DNA of 32,264 nucleotides from Streptomyces hygroscopicus subsp. hygroscopicus (lineage in GTDB: Bacteria; Actinomycetota; Actinomycetes; Streptomycetales; Streptomycetaceae). The stretch covers positions 1-32,264 of the forward strand of contig NZ_BBOX01000086.1 in NCBI RefSeq assembly GCF_001553455.1, read 5' to 3'. Made by a program: the position numbers and the translations under genes. Below, one piece after another: positions 1 through 8,470 of this stretch (the stretch's first letter is position 1; each line of letters starts with the position of its first letter). A model generated the notes under the pieces. That model was not told the DNA's origin, did not search any database, and saw nothing but the letters and a program-made list of their open reading frames with translations.

Positions 1-2224
1 CCCCCGGCCCCGCTGGTGCCCCCGGGCCATGGTCGGCCCCGGCGGGGAGGCGGCCGTGCCGCCCCGGCCCGGAGCCGTGCGGCCGACCGGGCCGCCCCGG
101 CCCTGAGCCGGGCCCGGTGTCGCGCGCCGCCGCGCGCACCCGCTGCCGCCACCACCTCGTGAAGGGCTCACCGGCCAGCTCCGGGATGTCGCGTTCGGGG
201 GCGATGCCGCCCATGCGCTTGGCCAGGGCGGCGAGCGGGCTCACCCCGGACAGCGCGTTGAGCACCGGCGCCGCCCGCAGCAGGGACGCCGCCCGCAGCC
301 ACACCGGCAGCCAGCCCATCGAGTAGTGCGCGGCGGGCCGCGGCCGCCCCTGGTAGTGGTGGTGCAGGAACTCCGCCTTGTACGTGGCCATGTCGACCTC
401 GACCGGGCAGTCGCTGCGACAGCCCTTGCAGGACAGGCACAGGTCGAGCGCGTCCCGGACCTCCTCCGAGCGCCAGCCGTCCTGGACGACCTCGCCCGCG
501 AGCATCTCGTGCAGCAGCCGGGCGCGGCCGCGCGTGGAGTGCCGCTCCTCACCGGTCACGCGGTACGACGGGCACATCACCCCCGCGCCGGACACCGACT
601 CGTTGCGGCACTTGGCGACGCCCACACAGCGCCGGACGGCCGCCGAGAAGTCCCCCTTGTCGTGCGGATAGCCGAACTCGACGTCCACCGGGCGCCGGGG
701 CAGCACATCGAAGCGCAGGTTCTGGTCCACGCGCTGCGGGCGGGCGAGGACGCCGGGGTTGAGGCCGCCTTCCGGGTCCCACAGGTCCTTGAACCGGGAG
801 AAGAGCCCGACCATCTCCGCCCCGTACATGCGCGGCAGCAGCTCGGCGCGGGCCAGTCCGTCGCCGTGCTCACCGGAGAGCGAGCCGCCGTGGGCGACCA
901 CGAGATCGGCGAGGTCGGAGGAGAAGTCCCGGAAGACCCGGACCCCGGCCTCGCGCATCAGGTCGAAGTCGATGCGGACGTGGATGCAGCCGTCCCCGAA
1001 GTGCCCGTACGGCGTGCCGCGCAGCCCGTGCTGGTCCATCAGGGCGCGGAAGTCCCGCAGATACGCGCCGAGCCGGGCCGGCGGCACCGCGCAGTCCTCC
1101 CAGCCGGGCCATGCCTCGCCGCCGTCCCGGTCGCGGGTGGCCGTGCCGGAGGCGTCCTCGCGCACCCGCCACAGGGCGCGCTGCGCGGCCGGGTCGGCCA
1201 CCACGGTGTGGTCGGTGGTGGTCCCGGCCGCGGCGCGGGCCACCTCCCGGGCGCGGGCCAGTGCCTCCTCGCGGCCGGCGCCGCCGACCTCCACGAACAG
1301 CCACGCGCCGCCCTCGGGCAGCCCGGACGCCCCGGCGACCAGATCGGCGGCCATGCCCTCGACGGTCAGCGGGCCGTACGGCAGCAGGGTGTGCGCGGCC
1401 TCGGCCGCCGCGCTCTCGTCGGGGTAGCCGAGCACGGCGAGGGCGCGGGCGGCGGGCGCCGGTACCAGCCGTACGGTCGCCTCGGTCACCACGCCGAGCG
1501 TGCCCTCGCTGCCGGTGAGGGCACGGGCGACATCCGCGTTCTTCTCGGGCAGCAGCTCGTCCAGGGCGTAGCCGGAGATCCGGCGGGGCAGCTCGGGGAA
1601 GCCGGTGCGCAGCAGGGCCAGGTGCTGACCGGCCAGCGACCGTATGCCGTCGCGGAGCCGGGCGGGCAGGTCGTGGAGGCCCTGGGCGGCCCGCACCCGC
1701 TCCCCGCCGTAGGTGAGGACGTCCAGCTCGTGGACATTGTCGGCGGTGGTGCCCCAGACCACGGAGTGGGAGCCGCAGGAGTTGTTGCCGATCATGCCGC
1801 CGAGGGTGCAGCGGCTGTGGGTGGAAGGGTCGGGGCCGAAGGTCAGCCCATGGGCGCCGGCCGCCGCGCGGAGGTCGTCGAGGATGACCCCGGGCTGGAC
1901 GACGGCGGTCCGCCGCTCGGGGTCGAGCGAGAGGATGCCGCGCATATGGCGGGTGAAGTCGAGGACGACGCCGAGCCCGGTGGCCTGTCCGGCGATCGAG
2001 GTCCCGGCGCCGCGCGCCACCACCGGCACCCCGTGCTCCCGGCACACGGCGAGCGCCGCCGCCACATCGTCCGCGTCGCGGGGGGCGACCACCCCGGCGG
2101 GCACCCGCCGGTAGTTCGACGCGTCCATCGTCATCAGCGCCCGGCTCGCCGTGTCGAAGGCGACGTCCCCGCGGACGGTCCGGCGCAGCGCCTGCTCCAG
2201 TGCGTCTGCCTCGTGATCAGCCAT
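1..2224 (-). CDS. FAD-linked oxidase with C-terminal 4Fe-4S domain (3' end outside window)
   Basis: About 741 residues are visible and the reading frame runs off the left edge, so the C-terminus is missing. The N-terminal half is a GlcD/VAO-type FAD domain, seen as VVARGAGTSIAGQATG (FAD pyrophosphate loop), PDPSTHSRCTLGGMIGNNSCG and TGSEGTLGVVTEATV. It is followed by the FAD-oxidase C-terminal region (HFGDGCIHVRIDFD, SGEHGDGLARAELL). Near residue 640 comes a ferredoxin-like CLSCKGCRSDCPVEVDM motif (CxxCxxCxxxCP). This architecture is that of fused GlcD-GlpC-like 2-hydroxyacid dehydrogenases, which oxidise D-2-hydroxyacids and pass electrons to the respiratory chain; the substrate is not readable from sequence. 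ATG 2224 fits where homologous proteins begin, but the GGAGG in front of it is very close. A Pro/Gly-rich stretch at the left edge may be an expanded linker. Divergent from serC. Confidence 0.9.
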   Translation of the reverse strand, partial: MADHEADALEQALRRTVRGDVAFDTASRALMTMDASNYRRVPAGVVAPRDADDVAAALAVCREHGVPVVARGAGTSIAGQATGLGVVLDFTRHMRGILSLDPERRTAVVQPGVILDDLRAAAGAHGLTFGPDPSTHSRCTLGGMIGNNSCGSHSVVWGTTADNVHELDVLTYGGERVRAAQGLHDLPARLRDGIRSLAGQHLALLRTGFPELPRRISGYALDELLPEKNADVARALTGSEGTLGVVTEATVRLVPAPAARALAVLGYPDESAAAEAAHTLLPYGPLTVEGMAADLVAGASGLPEGGAWLFVEVGGAGREEALARAREVARAAAGTTTDHTVVADPAAQRALWRVREDASGTATRDRDGGEAWPGWEDCAVPPARLGAYLRDFRALMDQHGLRGTPYGHFGDGCIHVRIDFDLMREAGVRVFRDFSSDLADLVVAHGGSLSGEHGDGLARAELLPRMYGAEMVGLFSRFKDLWDPEGGLNPGVLARPQRVDQNLRFDVLPRRPVDVEFGYPHDKGDFSAAVRRCVGVAKCRNESVSGAGVMCPSYRVTGEERHSTRGRARLLHEMLAGEVVQDGWRSEEVRDALDLCLSCKGCRSDCPVEVDMATYKAEFLHHHYQGRPRPAAHYSMGWLPVWLRAASLLRAAPVLNALSGVSPLAALAKRMGGIAPERDIPELAGEPFTRWWRQRVRAAARDTGPGSGPGRPGRPHGSGPGRHGRLPAGADHGPGAPAGPG

Positions 2225-2256
2225 GCCTCCATGGTCCACGGCGGGCGGGCGGTTGA

Positions 2257-3542
<1,286 letters not shown>

Positions 3543-3543
3543 C

Positions 3544-3574
3544 CGCTTCCGCGCACCGTGTGTGCGCGGAAGCG
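3544..3574 (+). terminator. terminator hairpin after serC
   Basis: A perfect 13-bp inverted repeat: CGCTTCCGCGCAC (3544-3556) pairs with 3562-3574 around a 5-nt loop. It begins 21 nt after the serC stop. There is no U tract, as is usual in Streptomyces. Confidence 0.8.
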
Positions 3575-3584
3575 TCGTACGGGA

Positions 3585-3620
3585 GGGGGCCCGCAGCCGG
3601 TCGGCCGGCTGCGGGCCCCC
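3585..3620. terminator. second strong hairpin, probably bidirectional
   Basis: A perfect 16-bp stem: GGGGGCCCGCAGCCGG (3585-3600) pairs with 3605-3620 around a TCGG loop. It lies between the converging serC and the minus-strand gene ending at 3766, so it could stop both transcripts. Confidence 0.8.
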
Positions 3621-3650
3621 TTCCGCGTGGCTGGGCCCTTCCGCGTGGGC

Positions 3651-3750
3651 GACTCGTCCGTACGGGTGACCCTTCGGTACAGGTAGCCCTTCCGTACGGT
3701 GGCTCGTCCGTACGGGTGGTCCGTACGGGTGACTCGTCCGTACGGGTCTC
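3651..3750. repeat. short degenerate tandem repeats (CGTCCGTACGGGTGAC type)
   Basis: Several imperfect copies of a roughly 15-20 bp unit containing TCCGTACGGGTG lie between the serC hairpins and the 3' end of the next gene. The region is non-coding. TCCGTACGGG contains the palindrome CCGTACGG, so each copy could also form a small dyad. Confidence 0.7.
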
Positions 3751-3765
3751 GCGGGTGGGTGCCGG

Positions 3766-4770
3766 TCAGCGCCGGCGGAAGAGCCTGCGCAGACCGTAGA
3801 ACACGACCAGCGCACCGGCGAAGGTGAGGCCGGCCTTGATCAGGTTGCCGTTCTTCTCGTCCTTGGAGAGCTTGCCGTCGGGGCGGTCGGAGTAGCTTCC
3901 GTTCTTCTTCTGCTCCTTCGCGGTGGCGTCCGGCAGCAGCTCCCCGCCGAGGTCCACCGGCGTCACCTTGGAGTTCGCGCCCTCGGTGCCGTACATGAGG
4001 GCGCCTCCGTCGGGGGTGAAGGTGACCGACTCGCCCTGCCGCTGCAGCGGCAGCCCCGGCTCCTTCTCCAGCTTGGCCGGCTTTCCGTCCCGCCAGCGGT
4101 ACATGGCGGCCGAGAAGTAGCCACGGAGCACCAGGCGGGTGCCGTCCGGGGAGAACGCCCCGTCCGTGACCTCCATGTCGATGTCGGAGATCCGCCGGAA
4201 GACATTGACCCCCGAGGGGGACAGCGTGGCCGGTCCGACGTACAGCCCGCCGTTCTCGTCGCTCTTGCTGGCAATGTAGACGCGGCCCGTTCCGGGGTGG
4301 ACCATCAGCGCCTCGGCGTTACGCGGCCCGCCCTGGTACTGGACGGTGAACTGGGTCGCGGTGACGGTGGCGTCCTTCAGCCGCTTCGGCTCGGGGAAGC
4401 GGTAGATCCACACATGGGACCACTTGCCGCCCAGGTTGTCGCCGATATCGCCGACGTAGATGTTGCCGTCCGGCCCTATCGAGATGGCTTCGACGTCGCG
4501 GGGGTTCCCTATGCCGCGCAGGGTGACCCGCGCGACCGTCTTCCCGGTCCGGCTGTCGACGGCGTAGACGTACGGCCCGTCCGAGCTGTCGTTGTGCGTC
4601 CAGTAGACGCCCGGGTGGAGACGGCTCGCGGCGAGGCCGCTGGACTCGGTGATCCGTGGATCCTCGATGGTGAAGGGAGACGGCGACGACGAGTCGTCGG
4701 CGGCGGCCGGGGCGACTGTGGACACGACCAGCAGCGCGGCGGCACCGAGTACGAGCGGAAGCGGACGCAT
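3766..4770 (-). CDS. secreted or membrane-anchored beta-propeller-like protein
   Basis: 334 residues. The N-terminus is a clear signal peptide (hydrophobic LPLVLGAAALLVVSTV, then APAAA before DD, a likely signal peptidase I site). The C-terminus has a transmembrane helix (about LIKAGLTFAGALVVFYGL) and a basic tail RRLFRRR, so the protein is probably anchored with its main domain outside. The body has repeated blade-like strands with Asp/Gly turns (THNDSSDGPYVYAVDSRTG, SIGPDGNIYVGDIGDN, FSPDGTRLVLRGY, FTPDGGALMYGTEG), suggesting a WD40/phytase-like propeller. No enzymatic motif was recognised and the function is unknown. A CAGGCT -10-like box lies 7 nt before the ATG, so the gene may be leaderless. 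Confidence 0.85.
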   Translation of the reverse strand: MRPLPLVLGAAALLVVSTVAPAAADDSSSPSPFTIEDPRITESSGLAASRLHPGVYWTHNDSSDGPYVYAVDSRTGKTVARVTLRGIGNPRDVEAISIGPDGNIYVGDIGDNLGGKWSHVWIYRFPEPKRLKDATVTATQFTVQYQGGPRNAEALMVHPGTGRVYIASKSDENGGLYVGPATLSPSGVNVFRRISDIDMEVTDGAFSPDGTRLVLRGYFSAAMYRWRDGKPAKLEKEPGLPLQRQGESVTFTPDGGALMYGTEGANSKVTPVDLGGELLPDATAKEQKKNGSYSDRPDGKLSKDEKNGNLIKAGLTFAGALVVFYGLRRLFRRR

Positions 4771-4852
4771 GGGCCCAAGCCTGCCATCCCGCCAGGGGCG
4801 CCAGGCACCGGTACCACGCCCCCTTGGCCCGCCGGGGTCCGCCCCCCATGAC

Positions 4853-4891
4853 GGGAGCCCTTGATGGGAGCCCTTGATGAGCCCCCTTGAT
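4853..4891. repeat. 13-bp tandem triplication in front of the split reductase gene
   Basis: GGGAGCCCTTGAT occurs at 4853-4865 and 4866-4878, with an imperfect third copy at 4879-4891. Each copy ends in TTGAT, and the last supplies the likely -35 box of the downstream gene, so the -35 region has been multiplied. Confidence 0.8.
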
Positions 4892-4922
4892 TGGAGCGCA
4901 CTCCAACGGCTTGGCTGATCCC
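4887..4922 (+). promoter_or_regulatory. MerR-type promoter with operator dyad, leaderless
   Basis: TTGATT (4887-4892) and TTGGCT (4911-4916) are separated by 18 bp. Between them lies the dyad TTGGAGCGCACTCCAA (4891-4906), a 16-bp inverted repeat with a single mismatched pair. A dyad filling the spacer of a slightly long promoter is the arrangement used by MerR-family activators; no merR gene is in the window. The ATG at 4923 is only 6 nt after the -10, implying a leaderless transcript. The reductase copy inside the element has a similar promoter. Confidence 0.6.
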
Positions 4923-5090
4923 ATGGAGTACACGCAGCTCGGACGCACAGGTCTCAAGGTCAGCCGGATCGTCCTCGGCACCATGAACTTCGGCCCGCAG
5001 ACCGATGAGGCCGACAGCCACTCGATCATGGACGCCGCGCTCGACGCCTGGCATCAACTTCTTCGACACACCGCCAACTGGCAACTTTGA
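4923..5090 (+). pseudogene. aldo/keto reductase, N-terminal piece of a gene split by an integrated element
   Basis: The frame reads MEYTQLGRTGLKVSRIVLGT and continues to MDAALDA, the start of an AKR, then DAWHQLLRHTAN and WQL-stop. The expected sequence after MDAALDA is GINFFDTANVYGW. The DNA shows two insertions relative to that: one T at about 5049 and a dinucleotide AC around 5066-5070. Together they add 3 bp and restore the frame at TAN. Host similarity stops at 5078; the last four codons come from the inserted element. The remainder of the gene is at 8441-9292. As it stands this encodes about 55 residues without the catalytic Asp and Tyr region, so it is non-functional. Confidence 0.9.
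5041..5090 (+). other. attL: left junction of the integrated element
   Basis: Host AKR sequence runs up to a 9-bp core ACCGCCAAC (5070-5078), identical to the core at 8441-8449. The element side continues TGGCAACTTTGA (5079-5090), the mirror of TCAAAATTGACCA (8422-8434) next to the right junction. An extra AC sits directly left of the core (GACACACCGCC instead of the expected GACACCGCC). Confidence 0.8.
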
Positions 5091-5224
5091 CGCCAGGTCG
5101 CACAGCAGCGCATCGCTGACGCTCACCGCTCCTGCGGACCCCGAACGGAAACGACGAAGCCGCCGCCTCCAACTCGCTTCGAACGCAAGCAGAAGGCGAC
5201 AGCCCCTCACAAAGACCCGCTACC

Positions 5225-6220
5225 TCACCATGCGAAGGCTTCGGGAGACGGTCCGGGACCGGGGAAGATCTCATCCAGAGACGTCAGCAGCTCCTCGCTC
5301 AGCTCCAGCTCCAGGGCGCGCAGCGCCGAGTCCAGCTGCTCCTGCGTGCGGGGGCCGACGATCGGGCCGGTGATGCCGGGGCGGGTCAGCAGCCAGGCGA
5401 GCGCCGCTTCACCGGGCTCCAGGCCGTGCTTGTCGAGGAGGTTCTCGTACGCCTGGATCTGCTCGCGTGTCTTGGTGTCCTTGAGCGCGTCGGCAGCGCG
5501 GCCGCTCGCCCGGCGCCCCTGTGTGGCCTCCTTCTTGAGGACCCCGCCCAGCAGCCCGCCGTGCAGCGGCGACCAGGGGATGACGCCGAGCCCGTAGTCC
5601 TGCGCGGCCGGGATGACCTCCATCTCGGCGCGGCGCTCGGCGAGGTTGTAGAGGCACTGCTCGCTGACCAGGCCGATGGTGCCGCCCCGGCGGGCGGCGG
5701 TCTCGTTGGCCTGGGCGATCTTGTAGCCGGGGAAGTTGCTCGACCCCACGTAGAGGATCTTGCCCTGCTGGACCAGTACGTCGACGGCCTGCCAGATCTC
5801 CTCGAAGGGAGTCCTGCGGTCGATGTGGTGGAACTGGTAAACGTCGATGTAGTCCGTCTGCAGCCGCTTGAGGCTGGCGTCGACGGCCCGCCGGATGTTC
5901 AGGGCGGAGAGCTTGTCGTGGTTGGGCCAGACGGGGGAGTCGTCCGGGGCCATGTTCCCGTACACCTTGGTGGCCAGGACGACCTTGTCGCGCCGGTCAC
6001 CGCCCTTGACGAACCAGTTCCCGATGATCTTCTCGGTACGGCCCTTGTTCTCACCCCACCCATAGACGTTGGCCGTGTCCAGAAAGTTCAGACCCGCGTC
6101 GAGAGCGGCGTCCATGATGCCGTGGCTGGTTGATTCGTCCGTCTGCGGACCGAAGTTCATCGTGCCGAGAACGAGTCGGCTGACCTTGAGTCCGGTGCGT
6201 CCGAGCTGCGTGTACTTCAT
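5225..6220 (-). CDS. aldo/keto reductase, intact copy carried inside the element
   Basis: 331 residues, full length for the family. It reduces aldehydes or ketones with NADPH on a TIM barrel; the substrate is unknown. The AKR tetrad is visible: Asp48 and Tyr53 in LDTANVYG, Lys85 in VLATKVYG and His141 in YQFHH. The NADPH-binding tail ITGPIVGPRTQEQLDSAL is present, and it ends EAFAW exactly like the broken host gene. Much of it is identical to the host gene (for example LVSEQCLYNLAERRAEMEV), but many positions differ throughout (GNWFVKGGD against GSWFAKGGG), so it is a divergent homologue and not a recent duplicate. It has its own promoter and probably supplies the activity lost by integration. 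Confidence 0.93.
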   Translation of the reverse strand: MKYTQLGRTGLKVSRLVLGTMNFGPQTDESTSHGIMDAALDAGLNFLDTANVYGWGENKGRTEKIIGNWFVKGGDRRDKVVLATKVYGNMAPDDSPVWPNHDKLSALNIRRAVDASLKRLQTDYIDVYQFHHIDRRTPFEEIWQAVDVLVQQGKILYVGSSNFPGYKIAQANETAARRGGTIGLVSEQCLYNLAERRAEMEVIPAAQDYGLGVIPWSPLHGGLLGGVLKKEATQGRRASGRAADALKDTKTREQIQAYENLLDKHGLEPGEAALAWLLTRPGITGPIVGPRTQEQLDSALRALELELSEELLTSLDEIFPGPGPSPEAFAW

Positions 6221-6228
6221 GGGTCACA

Positions 6229-6258
6229 AGCCAACTGCTTCGAGCCCGCTCCATGCAA
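6229..6258 (-). promoter_or_regulatory. promoter of the element-borne reductase, matching that of the host gene
   Basis: On the minus strand, TTGCAT (complement of 6253-6258) and TTGGCT (complement of 6229-6234) are 18 bp apart, the same spacing and same -10 as the host gene at 4887-4916. The spacer holds TGGAGCGGGCTCGA, a weakened version of the host dyad. The ATG lies 8 nt past the -10, so this transcript is also likely leaderless or nearly so. The carried unit thus includes regulatory DNA as well as the ORF. Confidence 0.55.
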
Positions 6259-6276
6259 GGGCATCAGGTGCCGCCG

Positions 6277-6510
6277 TCAGGAGTCGCCTCCGAGGTGCCG
6301 GTACAGCGTGGCCCGGGAGACGCCCAGAGCCTTGGCGATGGCGCTGACGCTCTCTCCTTTCGCCTTCCTCGCGCGGGCCACGGTCAGCACGTCCTCGTTC
6401 ACGACGGACGGCCGTCCGCCGATACGCCCCTGCGCCTTGGCTGTGTCGAGTCCGGCGCGGGTGCGCTCCTTGATGAGGCTGCGCACGAACTCCGCCATGA
6501 GCTCCGCAGG
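6277..6510 (-). pseudogene. C-terminal remnant of a small serine recombinase (resolvase/invertase)
   Basis: Translation gives AELMAEFVRSLIKERTRAGL, then AKAQGRIGGRPSVV and a Hin-type helix-turn-helix (SVSAIAKALGVSRATLYRHL). These are the E-helix and DNA-binding domain of Tn3-resolvase/invertase proteins. The catalytic N-terminal domain, about 110 residues with the active serine, is absent, and a TGA (6511-6513) sits just upstream where similarity begins. It cannot catalyse recombination. An ORF from ATG 6498 (73 residues) could still give a free DNA-binding domain. It overlaps no other gene and lies upstream of the reductase, in the same orientation. Confidence 0.85.
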
Positions 6511-6526
6511 TCACTGGCCATGCCGG

Positions 6527-6556
6527 TACACGTGTGGCGTGTGCTGGCTACACGTG
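6527..6556. promoter_or_regulatory. pair of TACACGTG sites 22 bp apart
   Basis: TACACGTG occurs at 6527-6534 and 6549-6556, a period of 22 bp or two helical turns, with the related GCGTGTGC between them. The sites lie in the non-coding stretch 6511-6707 between the integrase 3' end and the recombinase remnant. The spacing suggests binding sites on one face of the DNA, for an element repressor or a former resolvase. Apart from these sites nothing was recognised in the stretch. Confidence 0.35.
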
Positions 6557-6707
6557 CGATGTGTTGTTCACCGGTCTTGATGGACGCGGCACGGTACCGG
6601 TGCGCCCTTCCCCTTCTGGAAGAGGTGAGAACCAAGAACAAGGCAAGCGGCTCCCGACCGGGGCGATACAAGGTCGAGCCTCTTGGCGCGTGCGATCGCG
6701 TTGTCGG

Positions 6708-8357
6708 TCAGCCTTCGCTGTGGACCGCCGCCATGCTGCGCAGACGCTGCTTGAAGTCCATCGGGATCAGAACCTGAACCCTCCCGACTAGGTGTTGCCA
6801 CATCCCGTCATGGCCATCGGGAGCCATGAGCTGCGCGGCGGTCATCCCGGGAATCGGCTCGGCATGGATGACGGCCTTGACCCCTGCGGCGCGTAGCTCC
6901 CTGCCCTTTTCGTGCTGGGTCGACAACGTGCTCCACCGTTCCCGGTAGGTCTCTCCTGTCGGGATCTCTTCCCAGGTGTCCGGGCGCGTGGGCTGCGCGA
7001 TGAGCTGTTCACGTCGCGCGTCCAACCTCTTGTAAGCCTCCCGGTACTCCTGCTTGCCCAGCTCACTGGAGTAGAGACCCGCCTCGCGGTCCTCCCTCAG
7101 GTCCGACAGGGCGCGGTTCACTTCCTCGATGTCGCGCGTGTAGTCCACGCCCGGCCGGAAGACCTTCCGGACGATCTCGACGTCCCCGGCAGCGAGGAGG
7201 AACGCCTTTTCAACGACGTCCTCCAGCGTGTGCGCCGCGATGCCCTTGCTTCCGGTCGGACACGGCTTGTGCGTGGTACGGGAGGCGCAGCGGTAGTAGG
7301 GCCAGTTACGGCCAGGGCCGAGATATGCCGGCTCCCCACATGTGCAGAACGCGACCCGGAGCAAGGGCGACCCACCCTTGCGGTTGCCGTTGCGCTTGCT
7401 GGTGTTCTCGTCCAACTTCTTGTTGGCCAGCTCCCACTCCTCGTGCGTGATCAAAGGCTCCGCGCGCTGGAGGGGCTGGCCGTCCGCGTCCCGGACGACC
7501 CGGCGTCGTGTCGTCTTCTTCCCGTCAACCATCACCTCCTCGGACACCTCCATCTGCCCCAGGACGCAGCGGGAACGTACGACCTTGGCCGTGTTCGCGG
7601 CGGTCCAGCGGCTCCCCTTCGGGGTTTTGCCGCTGCGGATCATCTGAGCGTCGAGTGACGTCGGGGTCTTCGACACGTCCTCGTTGAGCCACTGCGCGAT
7701 GCTGTTCGCCGACTCGCCCGCGATGAGACGGCGGACGATCTCACGGAGTGTCCCGGCCGTGTCGGTCCCGTAGTCGTCAGGGACGAGCTTCCACCCGTCG
7801 CCGGTCTCCTGCTTCTCCTCGCGGTAGCCGTACGGAGTGCGGCCGCCACGCCAGCGACCCTCCTTCACCAGGTGGTTGTACGAGGACTTGGCCCGCGCCT
7901 TGATGGCTTCGAGCTCCCCTTCCGCGAAGGACGCGATCAGGCTGAGGAGGAGCTTTCCCATCTGCGTGCTGAGGTTGATCCCGTCCTCAACGGTCGCGAC
8001 CTCCTTACCGCTCTTCTCGCACCACTCCAGGAGGGTGTGCACGTGGAGCACGCGCCGCGAGAGACGGTCGATCTTCAGCGCGCAGATGATGTCGTACTCG
8101 TCGGCGCGCGACTCCTCCACCGCGATCCGGTGCTCGATCGCGCTGACCTCCTTCCCGATGGTCGAGGGAAGCCACTTGCCGAACTCCGGACGCTTCCACG
8201 GCTCGACCCCGCCGGACACGTCGATGTCCTCGACCCACCCCACGACGACGTGCCCCTCCTGATCGGCCCATCGCTGGATGGACCGACGCTGACGCTCCGG
8301 CGATGTGGTCTCGTCCGACACCCTCGACAGACGAACGACACCCAGAACTCTCGCCAT
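6708..8357 (-). CDS. large serine recombinase (site-specific integrase)
   Basis: 549 residues. The N-terminal catalytic domain starts VLGVVRLSRVSDETTSPERQ; Ser11 in the RLS motif should be the nucleophile, and the conserved arginines are in KIDRLSRR (about 95-102). The long E-helix is around 145-165. A Recombinase domain follows at about 165-290 (GRWRGGRTPYGYREE). Then comes a zinc ribbon with Cys338, Cys340, Cys357 and Cys366, interrupted by a coiled-coil segment (about 395-445, DYTRDIEEVNRALSDLRED onward). This is the layout of phage and ICE integrases that recombine attP with attB without host factors. The ATG has a purine-rich ribosome site (GGAGAGGG). All key residues seem intact, so the integrase may be active. 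It is transcribed away from attR. Confidence 0.95.
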   Translation of the reverse strand: MARVLGVVRLSRVSDETTSPERQRRSIQRWADQEGHVVVGWVEDIDVSGGVEPWKRPEFGKWLPSTIGKEVSAIEHRIAVEESRADEYDIICALKIDRLSRRVLHVHTLLEWCEKSGKEVATVEDGINLSTQMGKLLLSLIASFAEGELEAIKARAKSSYNHLVKEGRWRGGRTPYGYREEKQETGDGWKLVPDDYGTDTAGTLREIVRRLIAGESANSIAQWLNEDVSKTPTSLDAQMIRSGKTPKGSRWTAANTAKVVRSRCVLGQMEVSEEVMVDGKKTTRRRVVRDADGQPLQRAEPLITHEEWELANKKLDENTSKRNGNRKGGSPLLRVAFCTCGEPAYLGPGRNWPYYRCASRTTHKPCPTGSKGIAAHTLEDVVEKAFLLAAGDVEIVRKVFRPGVDYTRDIEEVNRALSDLREDREAGLYSSELGKQEYREAYKRLDARREQLIAQPTRPDTWEEIPTGETYRERWSTLSTQHEKGRELRAAGVKAVIHAEPIPGMTAAQLMAPDGHDGMWQHLVGRVQVLIPMDFKQRLRSMAAVHSEG

Positions 8358-8421
8358 GCTCGTTCGCCCTCTCCCCCCATCGGTAACCGGATGATTACCT
8401 TATGCAGTCAGGATCGCGGTA

Positions 8422-8470
8422 TCAAAATTGACCATTGGAAACCGCCAACGTGTACGGCTGGGGCGAGAAC
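8422..8470 (+). other. attR: right junction of the integrated element
   Basis: Element sequence with TCAAAATTGACCATTGG (8422-8438) is followed by the core ACCGCCAAC (8441-8449) and then host AKR coding sequence (VYGWGENKGR). Fusing this left side with the element side of attL reconstructs a near-palindromic attP. Confidence 0.8.

Larger units (their letters stand above)
5070..8449. mobile_element. integrated large-serine-recombinase element carrying a second copy of its target gene
   Basis: About 3.4 kb bounded by the shared core ACCGCCAAC and lying inside the coding sequence of an AKR gene. From left to right it holds a 134-bp non-coding end (5091-5224, nothing recognised), a complete AKR on the minus strand, a C-terminal remnant of a small serine recombinase, about 200 bp non-coding, and a 549-residue large serine recombinase directly beside attR. 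No replication, conjugation or phage structural gene is present, so it is a minimal integrating unit or the shrunken remains of a larger phage or ICE. The integrase gene looks lower in GC than the flanking chromosome, and the right end (8395-8440) is distinctly AT-richer. The integrase is next to its att site, as is normal for this class. Confidence 0.85.

Noticed and set aside
5225..6220. Element-borne reductase as a recent duplication of the host gene
   Set aside because: Differences are spread over the whole length, including many silent sites, so it came from a different lineage.
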